Shown: positions 17,828 to 27,186 of the stretch, piece by piece
Layout of the letters: each line of letters begins with the position of its first letter
Numbering within the stretch: position 1 is the first letter of the stretch
Assembly: GCF_010122465.1 (NCBI RefSeq)
Contig: NZ_WLZY01000002.1
Span: 509,076-573,075 of the forward strand
DNA length: 64,000 bases
DNA from: Phytoactinopolyspora mesophila
GTDB taxonomy: Bacteria > Actinomycetota > Actinomycetes > Jiangellales > Jiangellaceae
Reading direction: 5' to 3'
Notes under the pieces: generated by a model
What the model was told of the DNA's origin: nothing
Database searches by the model: none
Seen by the model: the letters and a program-made list of their open reading frames with translations, nothing else
Translations under genes and position numbers: made by a program

Positions 17828-19630
17828 GTGACTCTTTCTGCGAAGCCGACGATCATCGACCTTCTCGAACTGCACAGCTGGACCGTCTTCGATGTCGACG
17901 AACACGGCCATGTGCTGGCCGGATCGGATGCGAGCGGTTCCACCCAGCTGGTGGAGATCGCTCCCGACGGAGTGCGCACCCAGCTGACGGCTCTGCCCAG
18001 CGCCTGCTCCGGCCGGTATTTGCCCGGCCGGCGGACCGTCGTCGTGCAGCACGACACCGACGGCGACGAGCGCGCCCAGTTGTCGCTGCTCAACCTGGAA
18101 CCAGACCGGCCCGCGCCCGCCGGGCTGGACGACCTCGAGCCCTTGGTACGGGATCTCGCGTACATCCACTCGCTGGTCGACGTCCGTCCAGGGCGAGTGG
18201 TCTACAGCACCAACCGTCGCAACGGCGTCGACTTCGACGTCGTCGTACGAGACCTGTCCAATGGGTCCGAACAGGTGGTTTTCGACGACGGCGGGTACGT
18301 CGCGGCGGTCGACGTCGACGGCGACGCGGTAGCCGTGACGCTGCTGTCGCTGCAGCCGGCCTCGACTCAGGTGCGGCTGGTGCGGGATGGGACGTTCACT
18401 GACGTCACCGCGGCCGACGACCACTCGATGCACACCTCGGTGCGGTTTCTCCCCGGCACGGGTTCTCTGGTCATGTCGTCGAACCACGGCAGGGACTTCC
18501 GTTCTGTGGTGCGGGTCGACTCCTCGGGCACATGGACCACGCTGCTCGAGTCGGATGAGCACGACATCAGTGTGCTTCCGTCGCCGGATGGGTCTCGGTT
18601 GCTGATGTTCCGGCACATCGACGGCGGAACGGAGCTGGCGATCCATCGCGCGGACGGCGAGTTGGAGACCGAGATCGCGCTGCCCAGGTTCGGGGTGGCG
18701 GCCGCGATGTGGTCACCGGACTCGGCCCTGCTCGCGGTCGGACTGAACACACCGACGAGTCCCGGCGACGTCTTGTTGGTGGACGCCTCCAACGGCGAGA
18801 TTCGCATGCTCGTCGACGGCACCGAGCAGATGACCCCGCAGATGCGCGTGGCGCTGGTGGAACCGGACAGCGTGCGGATCCCCACCCGCGACGGCGAGTT
18901 GATCCCGTGTTTCGTTTACCGGCCGAGCGATCCGGCGGCCGAGCTCGCCGGCTCGGTGGTGGTCAACATCCATGGTGGTCCTGAAGCGCATGCGCAGCGC
19001 ACCTTCACGGCGGTGAGCCAGGCCATGGTCGCGGCCGGGCATATCGTGCTGGTGCCCAACGTGCGTGGCTCCACCGGCTACGGCAAGCGGTGGTACTCGC
19101 TGGACGACGTGTACCTGCGGCTGGAATCGGTGCTCGATCTGGTGGACATCCGGGCCTGGGTGCCCGAGGCCGGCGGCGACCCCGAGCGGGTGGCGCTATA
19201 CGGCGGCAGCTACGGCGGATACATGGTGCTGGCCGGGCTGTCGATGCACCCAGGGCTCTGGGCAGCGGGCGCCGAGCTGGTCGGGATGTCGTCGTTGGTG
19301 ACGTTCTTGGAGAACACCTCCGCCTATCGTCGCGCCGTGCGGGAGCGGGAGTACGGCAGCCTGGAGCACGACCACGACTTCCTGGTCAAGGCGTCGCCGC
19401 TCACCTACCTGGCCGCCATCGATACTCCGTTGTTTGTCATCCACGGCGCGAACGACCCCCGGGTGCCGCTGTCGGAGTCCGAGCAGATCAAGGCGGCGCT
19501 GGACGCCAAAGGTGTGCCGTGTGAGCTGCGGGTGTACGACGACGAGGGGCACGGGCTGGCGAAGCGAGCCAACCGGCTCGACGCGTACCCCGCTGCCCTG
19601 GCCTTCCTCGCCAAACACCTCGCCCGCTGA
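17828..19630 (+). CDS. S9-family serine peptidase (prolyl oligopeptidase/acylaminoacyl-peptidase type)
   Basis: A 600-residue cytosolic protein. Residues 1-340 form a WD/PD40-like beta-propeller that limits access to short peptides. The C-terminal alpha/beta-hydrolase carries the triad: Ser461 in GGSYGGYM, Asp in GANDPRVPLSE and His in DEGHGLAKR. NIHGGPEAH supplies the oxyanion region. The start is GTG at 17828 following AAGGTGCGAAC. No signal peptide is seen. It stands alone between hairpins at 17673 and 19710. Confidence 0.92.
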   Translation: MTLSAKPTIIDLLELHSWTVFDVDEHGHVLAGSDASGSTQLVEIAPDGVRTQLTALPSACSGRYLPGRRTVVVQHDTDGDERAQLSLLNLEPDRPAPAGLDDLEPLVRDLAYIHSLVDVRPGRVVYSTNRRNGVDFDVVVRDLSNGSEQVVFDDGGYVAAVDVDGDAVAVTLLSLQPASTQVRLVRDGTFTDVTAADDHSMHTSVRFLPGTGSLVMSSNHGRDFRSVVRVDSSGTWTTLLESDEHDISVLPSPDGSRLLMFRHIDGGTELAIHRADGELETEIALPRFGVAAAMWSPDSALLAVGLNTPTSPGDVLLVDASNGEIRMLVDGTEQMTPQMRVALVEPDSVRIPTRDGELIPCFVYRPSDPAAELAGSVVVNIHGGPEAHAQRTFTAVSQAMVAAGHIVLVPNVRGSTGYGKRWYSLDDVYLRLESVLDLVDIRAWVPEAGGDPERVALYGGSYGGYMVLAGLSMHPGLWAAGAELVGMSSLVTFLENTSAYRRAVREREYGSLEHDHDFLVKASPLTYLAAIDTPLFVIHGANDPRVPLSESEQIKAALDAKGVPCELRVYDDEGHGLAKRANRLDAYPAALAFLAKHLAR

Positions 19631-19678
19631 CCACCACCCCATTCCGGCTGAACCACCCCTTGCTGAACCACCCCTTCC

Positions 19679-19767
19679 GGTGATCGACAGGACGTTGCGG
19701 TTGCTCTGAGGTGATCGACAGTGCGGTGTGGTTGTGGCGTAACAACCACACCGCACTGTCGATCACC
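19679..19767. repeat. 26-bp perfect inverted repeat plus an extra edge copy (GGTGATCG group)
   Basis: Arms 19710-19735 and 19742-19767 are exact complements over 26 bp around a 6-nt loop. The edge GGTGATCGACAG also occurs alone at 19679-19690, giving two similar units in tandem. Just upstream, CTGAACCACCCCTT is repeated. It separates the converging S9 peptidase and dhaM genes. Confidence 0.88.
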
Positions 19768-19803
19768 GGGAGGTGGAGAGCGACAAGGGTGGTGTTGGTG
19801 GGG

Positions 19804-22290
19804 TTACGCGGTGAGGGCGCGGACGTCGGCGGCGGACGGAAGCGCCAGCGCGCGTTTCGCCAGCTCCCGACACTGCGCCAGGTCGAGATCACGGACGGCG
19901 TGTTTGACGATCGGCACCGCGTACGGGCCCACACTGAGCTCGTCGACCCCGAGACCGAGCAGCAACGGTGCAGCTACGGGGTCCGATGCGATCTCGCCGC
20001 ACACCGCCACCCGGACCCCGGTGCCCGAGGCAGCTCGGCATACCTCGTCCACCAGCCGTAATACGCCGGGGTCGAGTGCATCGCCGAGCGTTGCCACGGC
20101 GTCGTTGCCGCGCTCGGCCGCCAGGGTGTACTGGGTGAGATCGTTGGTCCCGATGCTGAAGAAGTCCACATGTGGCACGAACGCCGCCGCCTTCAGCGCC
20201 GCCGACGGCACCTCGATCATGATGCCGACCTCGAGCCCGGCGAGGTCCGCCCGCTCGTCCTCGCGACACACCTCGTCGAGGATCCGCCGCGCCGCGAGTA
20301 GCTCGTCCACCTGGCTGACCATCGGAAACATCACGCTGACTGGGTGATCGGCGGCCACCCGGCAGATGGCGCGCAGCTGATCGCGCAGCAGTTCGGATTG
20401 GGCAAGCGCGAGCCGCAGGCCACGCACGCCCAGGAACGGGTTGGCCTCCGTAGGCTGGTGGACGTAAGGCAGGGGTTTGTCGCCACCGACGTCCAGCGTG
20501 CGGATAACGGCGCGGCGCCCACTGAGCGCTTCGACGACGCGGCGGTAAGTCGCCTCCTGCTCATCGACCGATGGCGCCGAGTCACGTCCCAGGAACAGGA
20601 ACTCGGTGCGGATCAGCCCGGCCAGGTCGGCACCGTGTGCGGCGGCGGCCGCGGCGTCGGCCTCACTGCCCACGTTCCCGGCGACGTGCACCTCACTCCC
20701 GTCGCGAGTGAACGCCGGCTGGCTCGCAGCGGCCATCGCGTCGTCGAGCAGGCGCTCGCGCTCGGCCGCCTGGGTCTTGAACTCGACCAGTTTCTCGGGC
20801 CCGGGGTCGACAACCAGTTCGCCGGTAGCACCGTCGAAGGCGATCATGGTGCCGTCCGGGGTGGCCAGTACGCTCTGACCGGCTCCGACGACGGCCGGGA
20901 TGCCACGAGACCGAGCCAGGATCGCACTGTGCGACGACGGGCTGCCGTAGGCGAGCACGATCCCGCTGACGGTGTCCCGGTCGAGCGCGGCCGCCTGGGC
21001 CGGAGTCAAGTCACCCGCGACCAGTACTCCTGGCTTGGCGTCGAAAGCTGACGATCGGCCGAGCAGCACCAGTAGCACCTGGTCGTGCACGGCACGCACG
21101 TCGGCGGCGCGGGCCCGCAGGTACTCGTCGGCGAGGGCATCCAGGTCGGCCGCGATCGCCTGGACCGTTGTCGACCACGCCGCCGGGGCGGATTGCCCGT
21201 CGTTGACCCGCCGACGGACGTCGTCCAGCAGTTCCGCGTCGTCGAGCAGCATCAGATGTGCATCGAAAACACCGGCCTCGGACTCACCCAGCTCACGCGC
21301 GGTGCGGGCGCGGGTCTGGACGATCTCGCGGCGCACGGCGGCGACGGCACTGCGCACCCGCCGCCACTCGGCTGTGGCGTCCGCAGCGGGCTGTCGGTCC
21401 TCGGCGGTGAGCTCCGGGCTGGACGTGCCGGGGGACCACGCGGGGCCGATGCCGATGCCGGGCGAGGCGGGGAACGGCCCGTCACCGGCCGGGGGTGCGG
21501 GCGGTGCCGTGGCGCTCGGCCCGCGCCCGGCCGGGGCAGGTGGCATGGTGAGGGTCTCATCGACTTCGTCGAATTGGCGCGCGGCCAGGGCGAGAACGTG
21601 CTCGACCGCCTCCTTGGCCTGGCTGCCGATGGCGGACACCTCGATCTCGTGCCCGGCGAGCGCGCCGAGCGTGGCCACCCGGCTCAGGCTCGCCCCGGGC
21701 ACCGCCGACGACGCCGTGGTGATGTTGCGCAACAACACACGAGCGTCGAGGGTGCGAACCTCGGCGGCCAGCCGGGCCGCGGGCCGCGCGTGCAGACCGT
21801 GCGCGTTCGTCACGATGAACGTCGCCCGCGCGTCCGGCTCCTCGGTGTCCTCCGCGCCGGCCGGCTCGGCGCCGGAATCCGGCGCCTGCTGAAGATGCGC
21901 CTGCTTGCCGGCCAGCGCCGCCACGGCTTCGGATTCGACGTCGGCCAGCGACGCCCCGCCCGCAGCCGCTACCGTTGCCGCCACCAGCCCTTCGACCAGC
22001 GGCGCGGCACACAACCGCACCCGCGCCGAGACGTCGGATTCGAGCAGGTCCAGAGCCAGCTCGGCGGAGAGCACCGCGCTGCCCAGGTCCATCAGGACGA
22101 GCACGCCGTCGGGGGTGTCGACCTGTTCGATCGCCTCCTGGACTTGGACAGCGTCCGTGCCGAACGTGGTCTCGTCCAACCCGGCCGCGATGGCGATGCG
22201 CACGCTGCGCCCGTGCAACATCTCCTCGGCGATCTCGGTGGCCGCGCGGGCGAGCGAATGACTATGAGAGACGACGACGATTCCGACCAT
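19804..22290 (-). CDS. dhaM: DhaM: PTS phosphotransferase fusion (EIIA-Dha, HPr and enzyme I domains)
   Basis: An 828-residue fusion that passes phosphate from phosphoenolpyruvate to DhaL-bound ADP. The order is: EIIA(Man)-like domain (1-135) with His9 in VVVSHSHSLA; HPr domain (about 155-240) with His167 in GLHARPAA; enzyme I domain (about 265-828) with phospho-His454 in SPSSHSAILARSRGIP and the PEP-binding barrel (RTLDVGGDKPLPY; FFSIGTNDLTQYTLA). It is the last gene of the dha operon, 3 bp after dhaL. A fused enzyme I lets the system run from PEP without the general PTS enzymes, although cross-talk is possible. Confidence 0.95.
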   Translation of the reverse strand: MVGIVVVSHSHSLARAATEIAEEMLHGRSVRIAIAAGLDETTFGTDAVQVQEAIEQVDTPDGVLVLMDLGSAVLSAELALDLLESDVSARVRLCAAPLVEGLVAATVAAAGGASLADVESEAVAALAGKQAHLQQAPDSGAEPAGAEDTEEPDARATFIVTNAHGLHARPAARLAAEVRTLDARVLLRNITTASSAVPGASLSRVATLGALAGHEIEVSAIGSQAKEAVEHVLALAARQFDEVDETLTMPPAPAGRGPSATAPPAPPAGDGPFPASPGIGIGPAWSPGTSSPELTAEDRQPAADATAEWRRVRSAVAAVRREIVQTRARTARELGESEAGVFDAHLMLLDDAELLDDVRRRVNDGQSAPAAWSTTVQAIAADLDALADEYLRARAADVRAVHDQVLLVLLGRSSAFDAKPGVLVAGDLTPAQAAALDRDTVSGIVLAYGSPSSHSAILARSRGIPAVVGAGQSVLATPDGTMIAFDGATGELVVDPGPEKLVEFKTQAAERERLLDDAMAAASQPAFTRDGSEVHVAGNVGSEADAAAAAAHGADLAGLIRTEFLFLGRDSAPSVDEQEATYRRVVEALSGRRAVIRTLDVGGDKPLPYVHQPTEANPFLGVRGLRLALAQSELLRDQLRAICRVAADHPVSVMFPMVSQVDELLAARRILDEVCREDERADLAGLEVGIMIEVPSAALKAAAFVPHVDFFSIGTNDLTQYTLAAERGNDAVATLGDALDPGVLRLVDEVCRAASGTGVRVAVCGEIASDPVAAPLLLGLGVDELSVGPYAVPIVKHAVRDLDLAQCRELAKRALALPSAADVRALTA

Positions 22291-22293
22291 TGC

Positions 22294-22929
22294 TCACCCC
22301 AACGCGGACGCCGCGGCCCGCATCATCAACGCGGCGCTCGTGGCGCCGGGATCCTGGTGTCCGACACTTCGTTCGCCGAGGTACGACGCGCGTCCCTTGC
22401 GGGCGAGCATCGGTGTGGTGGCGTCGCGCCCCTTCTCGGCTGCGTCGGCGGCGGCTTGCAGGGCGTGGCCGAGCCCGGCGCCCGCGGCGAGCTCCTTGTC
22501 GAGAGCGTCTGCCGCAGGGGCGAGGGCGTCGTACATGGTCTTGTCGCCGGCCTCGGCCTTCCCACGGGCGACGACGCCGTCGAGCCCGGCGCGCAACGCG
22601 GCGGCGAGCGCCTCCGCGTCGATCGCATCGTTGTCGCCGGCCGCCGAGCCGAAGCGCAGGAAGAACGTGCCGTACAGCGGGCCGCTGGCGCCGCCGATCG
22701 AGCTCACGAGCGTCATACCGATCTTCTTGAACAGCGCGGCGCTGGACGGGTATTCGTCACCGTCCAACGCCGCGAGCACGGCCGTCATCCCGCGGTCCAT
22801 GTTGGTGCCGTGGTCGGCGTCGCCGATCGCGGAATCGAGCTGGGTCAGTTCCTCCTTGTGCGCATCGATCAGGGCGGCGAACCCACGGATCCAGGCCGTG
22901 AGGCCGGACAGAGTGACGGCATCGGACAT
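22294..22929 (-). CDS. dhaL: dihydroxyacetone kinase subunit DhaL
   Basis: A 211-residue all-helical ADP-binding subunit. The metal/nucleotide site is seen in LDSAIGDADHGTNMDRG and in the GGASGPLYGTFFLRFG loop. In PTS-dependent dihydroxyacetone kinases the bound ADP is a fixed cofactor rephosphorylated by DhaM. The ATG at 22929 is 2 bp after the dhaK stop and gives the standard length; the upstream frame enters dhaK. It is part of the glpF-dhaK-dhaL-dhaM unit. Confidence 0.95.
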   Translation of the reverse strand: MSDAVTLSGLTAWIRGFAALIDAHKEELTQLDSAIGDADHGTNMDRGMTAVLAALDGDEYPSSAALFKKIGMTLVSSIGGASGPLYGTFFLRFGSAAGDNDAIDAEALAAALRAGLDGVVARGKAEAGDKTMYDALAPAADALDKELAAGAGLGHALQAAADAAEKGRDATTPMLARKGRASYLGERSVGHQDPGATSAALMMRAAASALG

Positions 22930-22931
22930 GG

Positions 22932-23933
22932 TCAGACTCCCCATCGCAAAGCTGGTGTGTTCACCGGAGCATCCCACAGCTCCAGCAGGTCGTCGGTGAC
23001 TTTCATGAGGGTGACCGAGCAGCCGGCCATCTCCAGCGAGGTGATGTACGGCCCGACCAGCGAGCGCGCGATCCGCACTCCATGCCGGTCCAGGATGCGG
23101 GCGACCTCGTTGTACATCAGGTAGAGCTCGATCAGTGGGGTGCCGCCCATGCCGTTGACGAAGGCGATGACACCGTCGCCGGAGCTGAACGGCAGATCGG
23201 TCAGGATCGGCTCGACCAGCATCTCGGCGACTTCTTTGGCCGGGGCGAGCGGTACCCGTTTGCGTCCGGGTTCGCCGTGGATGCCGACGCCGATCTCCAT
23301 CTCACCGTCGCCGATCTCGAAGGTGGGCTGTCCGGCGGCTGGCACGGTGCACGACGTCAGCGCCATACCCATGCTGCGGCTCTGGGCGTTGACGGTCTTG
23401 GCGACGTCGGCGACCTCGGTCAGCGAGCGGCCTTGGTCCGCCGCCGCGCCGGCGATCTTCTCCAGCAGCACGGTGCCGCCGACGCCGCGTCGTCCGGCGG
23501 TATACAGGCTGTCCTGGACCGCGACGTCGTCGTCGACGACGACCGAGGTGACCTGCACGCCGGTCTCGGCGGCGGCGAGTTCGGCGGCCATCTCGAAGTT
23601 CATGACGTCGCCGGTGTAGTTCTTCACGATGTGCAGCACGCCGGCGCCGCCGTCGACGGCCTTGGTGGCCGTCAGCATCTGCTCGGGAACCGGCGAGGTG
23701 AACATCTCACCAGCGCAGGCGGCGTCGAGCATGCCTGGCCCGACGAAGCCGCCGTGTAGTGGCTCGTGGCCGGATCCGCCGCCGGAGATCAGGGCGACCT
23801 TGCCGGAGACGGGAGCGTCGGCCCGGTAGATGACCTTGTTCGGGTGGTCGACCCGCAGCTCCGGGTGAGCGGCTTCGATGCCGAGTAATGCCTCGCTGAC
23901 GACGTCGGCGGGCTGGTTGATGAGTTTCTTCAT
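22932..23933 (-). CDS. dhaK: dihydroxyacetone kinase subunit DhaK
   Basis: A 333-residue substrate-binding subunit. [11 protein letters not shown] supplies the substrate pocket, and His219 in GIHGEPG is the residue that forms the covalent hemiaminal with dihydroxyacetone. The start at MKKLINQP has GGGAG upstream and is preferred over the GTG four codons earlier. It works with DhaL and DhaM to make dihydroxyacetone phosphate. The closely linked glpF suggests glycerol as the source; no glycerol dehydrogenase gene is in the window. Confidence 0.95.
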   Translation of the reverse strand: MKKLINQPADVVSEALLGIEAAHPELRVDHPNKVIYRADAPVSGKVALISGGGSGHEPLHGGFVGPGMLDAACAGEMFTSPVPEQMLTATKAVDGGAGVLHIVKNYTGDVMNFEMAAELAAAETGVQVTSVVVDDDVAVQDSLYTAGRRGVGGTVLLEKIAGAAADQGRSLTEVADVAKTVNAQSRSMGMALTSCTVPAAGQPTFEIGDGEMEIGVGIHGEPGRKRVPLAPAKEVAEMLVEPILTDLPFSSGDGVIAFVNGMGGTPLIELYLMYNEVARILDRHGVRIARSLVGPYITSLEMAGCSVTLMKVTDDLLELWDAPVNTPALRWGV

Positions 23934-23960
23934 GTGCTCTCCCACGGGTGGCGTGGCTGA

Positions 23961-24731
23961 TCAGGCCGAAGCGGTCTCGGATTCGGCCTGGCTGGACGGT
24001 ACGGCGGGGATGCGTTCGGGGATGTCGCGGACGCGGGTCAGTGCCAGGTAGACGGCGGCTGCGGCGATGCCAGCGGAGATCTCGGCGGCCAGATAGACCG
24101 GTGCCTGCCCCCAGTCGACCTCGCCACCCCAGATCTGCTGGATGAACATCGGGCCGAGGGTGCGGGCCGGGTTGATCGACGCGCCGGTGGCGGGCGCGAC
24201 CGGGATGATCGCGGCGAACACGACGAGGCCGATCGCGATGCCGGCGAAACCGGGGGCGGCGTTGCGATGGATCACCATCAAGACGGTGAGCACCAGGATG
24301 AAAGTGCCGACGAACTCGGCGGTGAACGCCTGACCGGTGCCGACGCCGTCGCCGTAGGCGGCCACGCCCAAGCCGACGTCGCTGGCTTGGCTGCCCAGCA
24401 CGCCGATGATGGCAAGCGCGCCGATGGTGGCGCCGACCAGCTGGGCGGCGATGTACTCGGGGACCTTGCGCCACGGAAACTGACCGGTGACGGCAAGGCC
24501 GATGGTGACGGCGGGGTTGATGTGGTTGCCGGAGACATGTCCGAACGCGTACACGGTCGCCACGACGATGGTGCCGAAGGCGAACGAGATGATGCCGAGG
24601 TCGGCCATGGTGAACGGGCTGTCCCCGTTGACGATCAGCGTTGCCGGTACCGCACCCACCCCGATGAATACGAGGAACGCGGTGCCGAGTACTTCAGCCG
24701 CCAGTTTCTGCGGCGTCCGTAGTCCTTCCAT
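23961..24731 (-). CDS. glpF: glycerol/dihydroxyacetone facilitator (aquaglyceroporin)
   Basis: A 256-residue MIP-family channel with six membrane helices and two half-helices bearing the NPA boxes HINPAVT and SINPARTLGP. An Asp/Arg region typical of glycerol-permeating members follows the second box. It heads the dha operon, 27 bp before dhaK, and gives passive entry of glycerol or dihydroxyacetone. A short acidic C-terminal tail is present. Expression is probably controlled by the divergent IclR gene through the palindrome at 24754. Confidence 0.93.
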   Translation of the reverse strand: MEGLRTPQKLAAEVLGTAFLVFIGVGAVPATLIVNGDSPFTMADLGIISFAFGTIVVATVYAFGHVSGNHINPAVTIGLAVTGQFPWRKVPEYIAAQLVGATIGALAIIGVLGSQASDVGLGVAAYGDGVGTGQAFTAEFVGTFILVLTVLMVIHRNAAPGFAGIAIGLVVFAAIIPVAPATGASINPARTLGPMFIQQIWGGEVDWGQAPVYLAAEISAGIAAAAVYLALTRVRDIPERIPAVPSSQAESETASA

Positions 24732-24753
24732 CCGGACCTCCAGTGCGCCATAG

Positions 24754-24774
24754 TTGCCGAATACAATTCGGCAA
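24754..24774. promoter_or_regulatory. putative IclR operator of the dha operon
   Basis: Nine-base arms TTGCCGAAT and ATTCGGCAA around ACA, 22 bp upstream of the glpF start. A second, imperfect dyad (AATGTCGA at 24773-24780 with TCGAACATT at 24788-24796) adjoins it. Its place between divergent glpF and the IclR gene suggests dual control. Confidence 0.65.
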
Positions 24775-24853
24775 TGTCGAATGATGCTCGAACATTACGG
24801 CTATGTTTCACTGGTGACAAGAGGTAGACGATGACGAATCTGCGAGGACCCAG

Positions 24854-25603
24854 GTGATCCAATCGGTCGACCGCGCCATCCGTATCCTGACCGCACTTCA
24901 AGGTGCCCGGCGGATGAGCCTGTCCGAGCTTGCCGAGCGGCTGGAGCTGCCGCCGCCAACGGTGCACGGCATCGTGCGCACCCTGGTGGCGCACGGCATG
25001 GTGGTGCAGGATCGCAGCTCAGGGCGCTACCAGCTGGGCCCGGCGGTGCTGCGGCTCGGCAATGTCTACCTCGACACGCTGGAGCTGCGCTCGCGTGCGG
25101 TGACCTGGGCTGAAGAGCTGAGCCGGCGGACCGGCTTCGCCGTACGGGTGGGGGTCCTGCTTGCCGAGGACGTCGTCATCATCCACCACGAGCCGCGCCC
25201 CGACGGCAGCCGGCAAATGCCGGAGGTGGGTATCGTCATCCCGGCCAACGCCAGTGCGCTGGGCAAGGCGATGCTGGCGTTTCTCCCCGATGAGGCCGAC
25301 GACCTGCTGGCCGGGCCGTTGCGGAGCATGACCGGGGAGACCGTGACCGACGCGGCTGAGTTCCGCAAACAGCTCGACGACGTACGCGGCACCGGCCTGG
25401 CCTTCGAGTGCGACGAGGCCGTGCTCGGCGAATCGTGCGTCGCCGGGGCGGTGTTCGACGCGACGGGGCTGGTGGTCGGGGCGGTTGGTGTCGTCGCCTC
25501 TACCAGTGAGTGGCCGGTGGGCGACTCCGCCGTCGAGGCGGTGCGCACAACGGCGCGGACAATCTCCCGGGAGCTCGGCGCTGCTCGCTGGCCCGCCACC
25601 TGA
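24854..25603 (+). CDS. IclR-family regulator (probable regulator of the dha operon)
   Basis: A 249-residue protein: N-terminal winged helix (SVDRAIRILTALQ; MSLSELAERLELPPPTVHGI) and C-terminal effector domain (VIPANASALGKAMLAFLP; FECDEAVLGESCVAGAVFD). The GTG start has GCGAGGACC upstream. It is divergent from glpF-dhaKLM with a perfect palindrome between them. IclR proteins commonly control glycerol and small-acid catabolism, so the ligand could be glycerol, dihydroxyacetone or its phosphate; this is inferred from position. Confidence 0.88.
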   Translation: MIQSVDRAIRILTALQGARRMSLSELAERLELPPPTVHGIVRTLVAHGMVVQDRSSGRYQLGPAVLRLGNVYLDTLELRSRAVTWAEELSRRTGFAVRVGVLLAEDVVIIHHEPRPDGSRQMPEVGIVIPANASALGKAMLAFLPDEADDLLAGPLRSMTGETVTDAAEFRKQLDDVRGTGLAFECDEAVLGESCVAGAVFDATGLVVGAVGVVASTSEWPVGDSAVEAVRTTARTISRELGAARWPAT

Positions 25604-25635
25604 CTACCCCCTTTTGTCGGTAGCCGTTGGCTCCG

Positions 25636-25703
25636 ACTTCAATACCGCCAGGTGGCGTTTGGGCCTGACAACGGCCGGTTAAGCGACCTGGCGGTATTGA
25701 AGT
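25636..25703. repeat. 18-bp perfect inverted repeat between convergent genes
   Basis: Arms ACTTCAATACCGCCAGGT (25636-25653) and its complement (25686-25703), loop 32 nt with an inner GGCC/GGCC stem. It lies between the converging IclR gene and the LLM oxidoreductase gene, as a possible two-way terminator. Confidence 0.82.
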
Positions 25704-25718
25704 GCCGGTTCTCGGCGG

Positions 25719-26624
25719 TTAGAAGGTCTTGGCGACGTGGGCGGCGACGACGCTGAGGTCGTGCCAGTCGTCGGCCAGCGGCCGTTCGTCGCGCGGATGG
25801 TCTGGATTGGTGTCGAGGACGACGTACTCGGCGCCCATTTCCGCGAAGGCCTCGATGTCGGAGCTGATCTGCGCCAGGCTGCCGGTTCCGAGCGGCCGAT
25901 CCGTCTCCGGCAGGTCGTGGTCTCGCAGCCGGACCCGCATGCGTGGGTTCAGCGTCGGGGTGGGACGGCCAGTCGCCTCCGCGGCTGCCCGCAGCGCAGG
26001 TAGGCCGGTGCTACGGAGCCAGCTGATCTCGGCGTTGTTCGGGTGCCACGCATCGCCGAAGCGGGCGGTCCGGCGAATGGCACCAGGGCTCGTGCCGCCG
26101 ACCCAGATCGGCGGATGGGGGGTCCGCGCCGGCCTGGGACCGGTGCCGACGTCGTTGTACCTGACGAACTCCCCGTCCGTCGACACGGTGTCGTTCGTCC
26201 AGGCTGCCTTGATGGCTTCGAGGTATTCGTCGCTCACCCGGCCTCGTTGTGCGAAGGGTGTGCCGGCGACGTCGAATTCCGACTCCGACCAGCCGACTCC
26301 AACACCGAAGATGAATCGTCCGCCACTGACCTGATCGATGTTGGCCGCCAGCCTGGCGGTGTGCAGTGGGTGCCGATAGGGGGCGATCGCCACCGACGTG
26401 CCGAGTTCGAGCCGGTCGGTGAGTGCAGCCAGCCAGGGCAAGGTGGTGAAAGGGTCGTAGAACGGCGCCGGGTAGAGCTCGCTGACCTCGGGCGTGAGCG
26501 CCACATGGTCGGACATGACCGCCAGGGCGAAGCCGGTGTCTTCGGCGAAGCTCACCCAGTCGCGAAACGCCTGGGGCGTCGCCGTCGGCCCGTAGTTCCG
26601 GATGTTGAGACCTAACTTGATCAT
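25719..26624 (-). CDS. LLM-class (luciferase-like) flavin-dependent oxidoreductase
   Basis: A 301-residue F420- or FMN-dependent TIM-barrel oxidoreductase. Family signs are LGLNIRNYGP at the start, LELGTSVAIAPYRHPLHTAR, FIFGVGVGWSESEFDVAGTPF and PPIWVGGTSPGAIRRTARFGDAWHP. In actinobacteria most such proteins use coenzyme F420; the substrate is unknown. The start at 26624 has GGAG six bases upstream and overlaps the deaminase stop (ATGA). The two genes form a unit. Confidence 0.88.
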   Translation of the reverse strand: MIKLGLNIRNYGPTATPQAFRDWVSFAEDTGFALAVMSDHVALTPEVSELYPAPFYDPFTTLPWLAALTDRLELGTSVAIAPYRHPLHTARLAANIDQVSGGRFIFGVGVGWSESEFDVAGTPFAQRGRVSDEYLEAIKAAWTNDTVSTDGEFVRYNDVGTGPRPARTPHPPIWVGGTSPGAIRRTARFGDAWHPNNAEISWLRSTGLPALRAAAEATGRPTPTLNPRMRVRLRDHDLPETDRPLGTGSLAQISSDIEAFAEMGAEYVVLDTNPDHPRDERPLADDWHDLSVVAAHVAKTF

Positions 26625-27139
26625 TGTTTCTCCTGGCTGGCGAGGTAGCGGGCGAACGGTTCGTCTGCGCCGTCGGTGGGAACGTAGGTGAGCTGTCCCG
26701 GGGCGGTGGCTCGTAGCGCCGCCTGCATGCGGGGCATGAGATCGTCGCCGGCTGGATCCGGCCCGCCGAGAACCCGGACGTACTCCTTGGGCGCCGCATA
26801 GACGAGGCGGGTGACGCCGACGGCGGCGGCCACCGCGTGGCAGATGGCGCAGGGCTCGCAACTGGACACGATGACGGCGCCGGCCAGGTCCAGCACGGCG
26901 AGGTTGGAGCACGCGTAACGGACCGCGGCGACCTCGGCGTGTGCCGTCGGATCCAGGTCCTGAGCAGCGGTGTTGACTCCGGTGCCGATGACCTTGCCGC
27001 CGCGTACGACGAGCGCGCCGAACGGCAGCTGTCCGGCGTCGGCGTTGTCGTTGGCCAGCTGCACGGCTCGAGCTAGCAACTCGGGATCGACGACGTCCTT
27101 GTCCGCGGGCGGTACCGGGTGATGGGCGGCATGATTCAT
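26621..27139 (-). CDS. nucleoside/nucleobase deaminase (CDA superfamily)
   Basis: A 172-residue zinc deaminase with HAEVAAVRYAC (Zn histidine and catalytic Glu) and SCEPCAICHAVA (two Zn cysteines), in the order and spacing of guanine/cytosine-type deaminases. LPFGALVVRGGKVIGTG is also conserved in this group. It overlaps the oxidoreductase gene by 4 bp. It differs from tRNA adenosine deaminase TadA in its C-terminal part, so nucleobase salvage or catabolism is favoured; the exact base is not clear. Confidence 0.87.
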   Translation of the reverse strand: MNHAAHHPVPPADKDVVDPELLARAVQLANDNADAGQLPFGALVVRGGKVIGTGVNTAAQDLDPTAHAEVAAVRYACSNLAVLDLAGAVIVSSCEPCAICHAVAAAVGVTRLVYAAPKEYVRVLGGPDPAGDDLMPRMQAALRATAPGQLTYVPTDGADEPFARYLASQEKQ

Positions 27140-27186
27140 AAGAGAACGGTAAATCCTGACATCAATGTGAGATTCAAGGGTTGGGC

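Noticed and set aside
24773-24796. Riboswitch upstream of the dha operon
   Set aside because: Only short dyads fitting protein operators are seen, and no long conserved structured leader is present.
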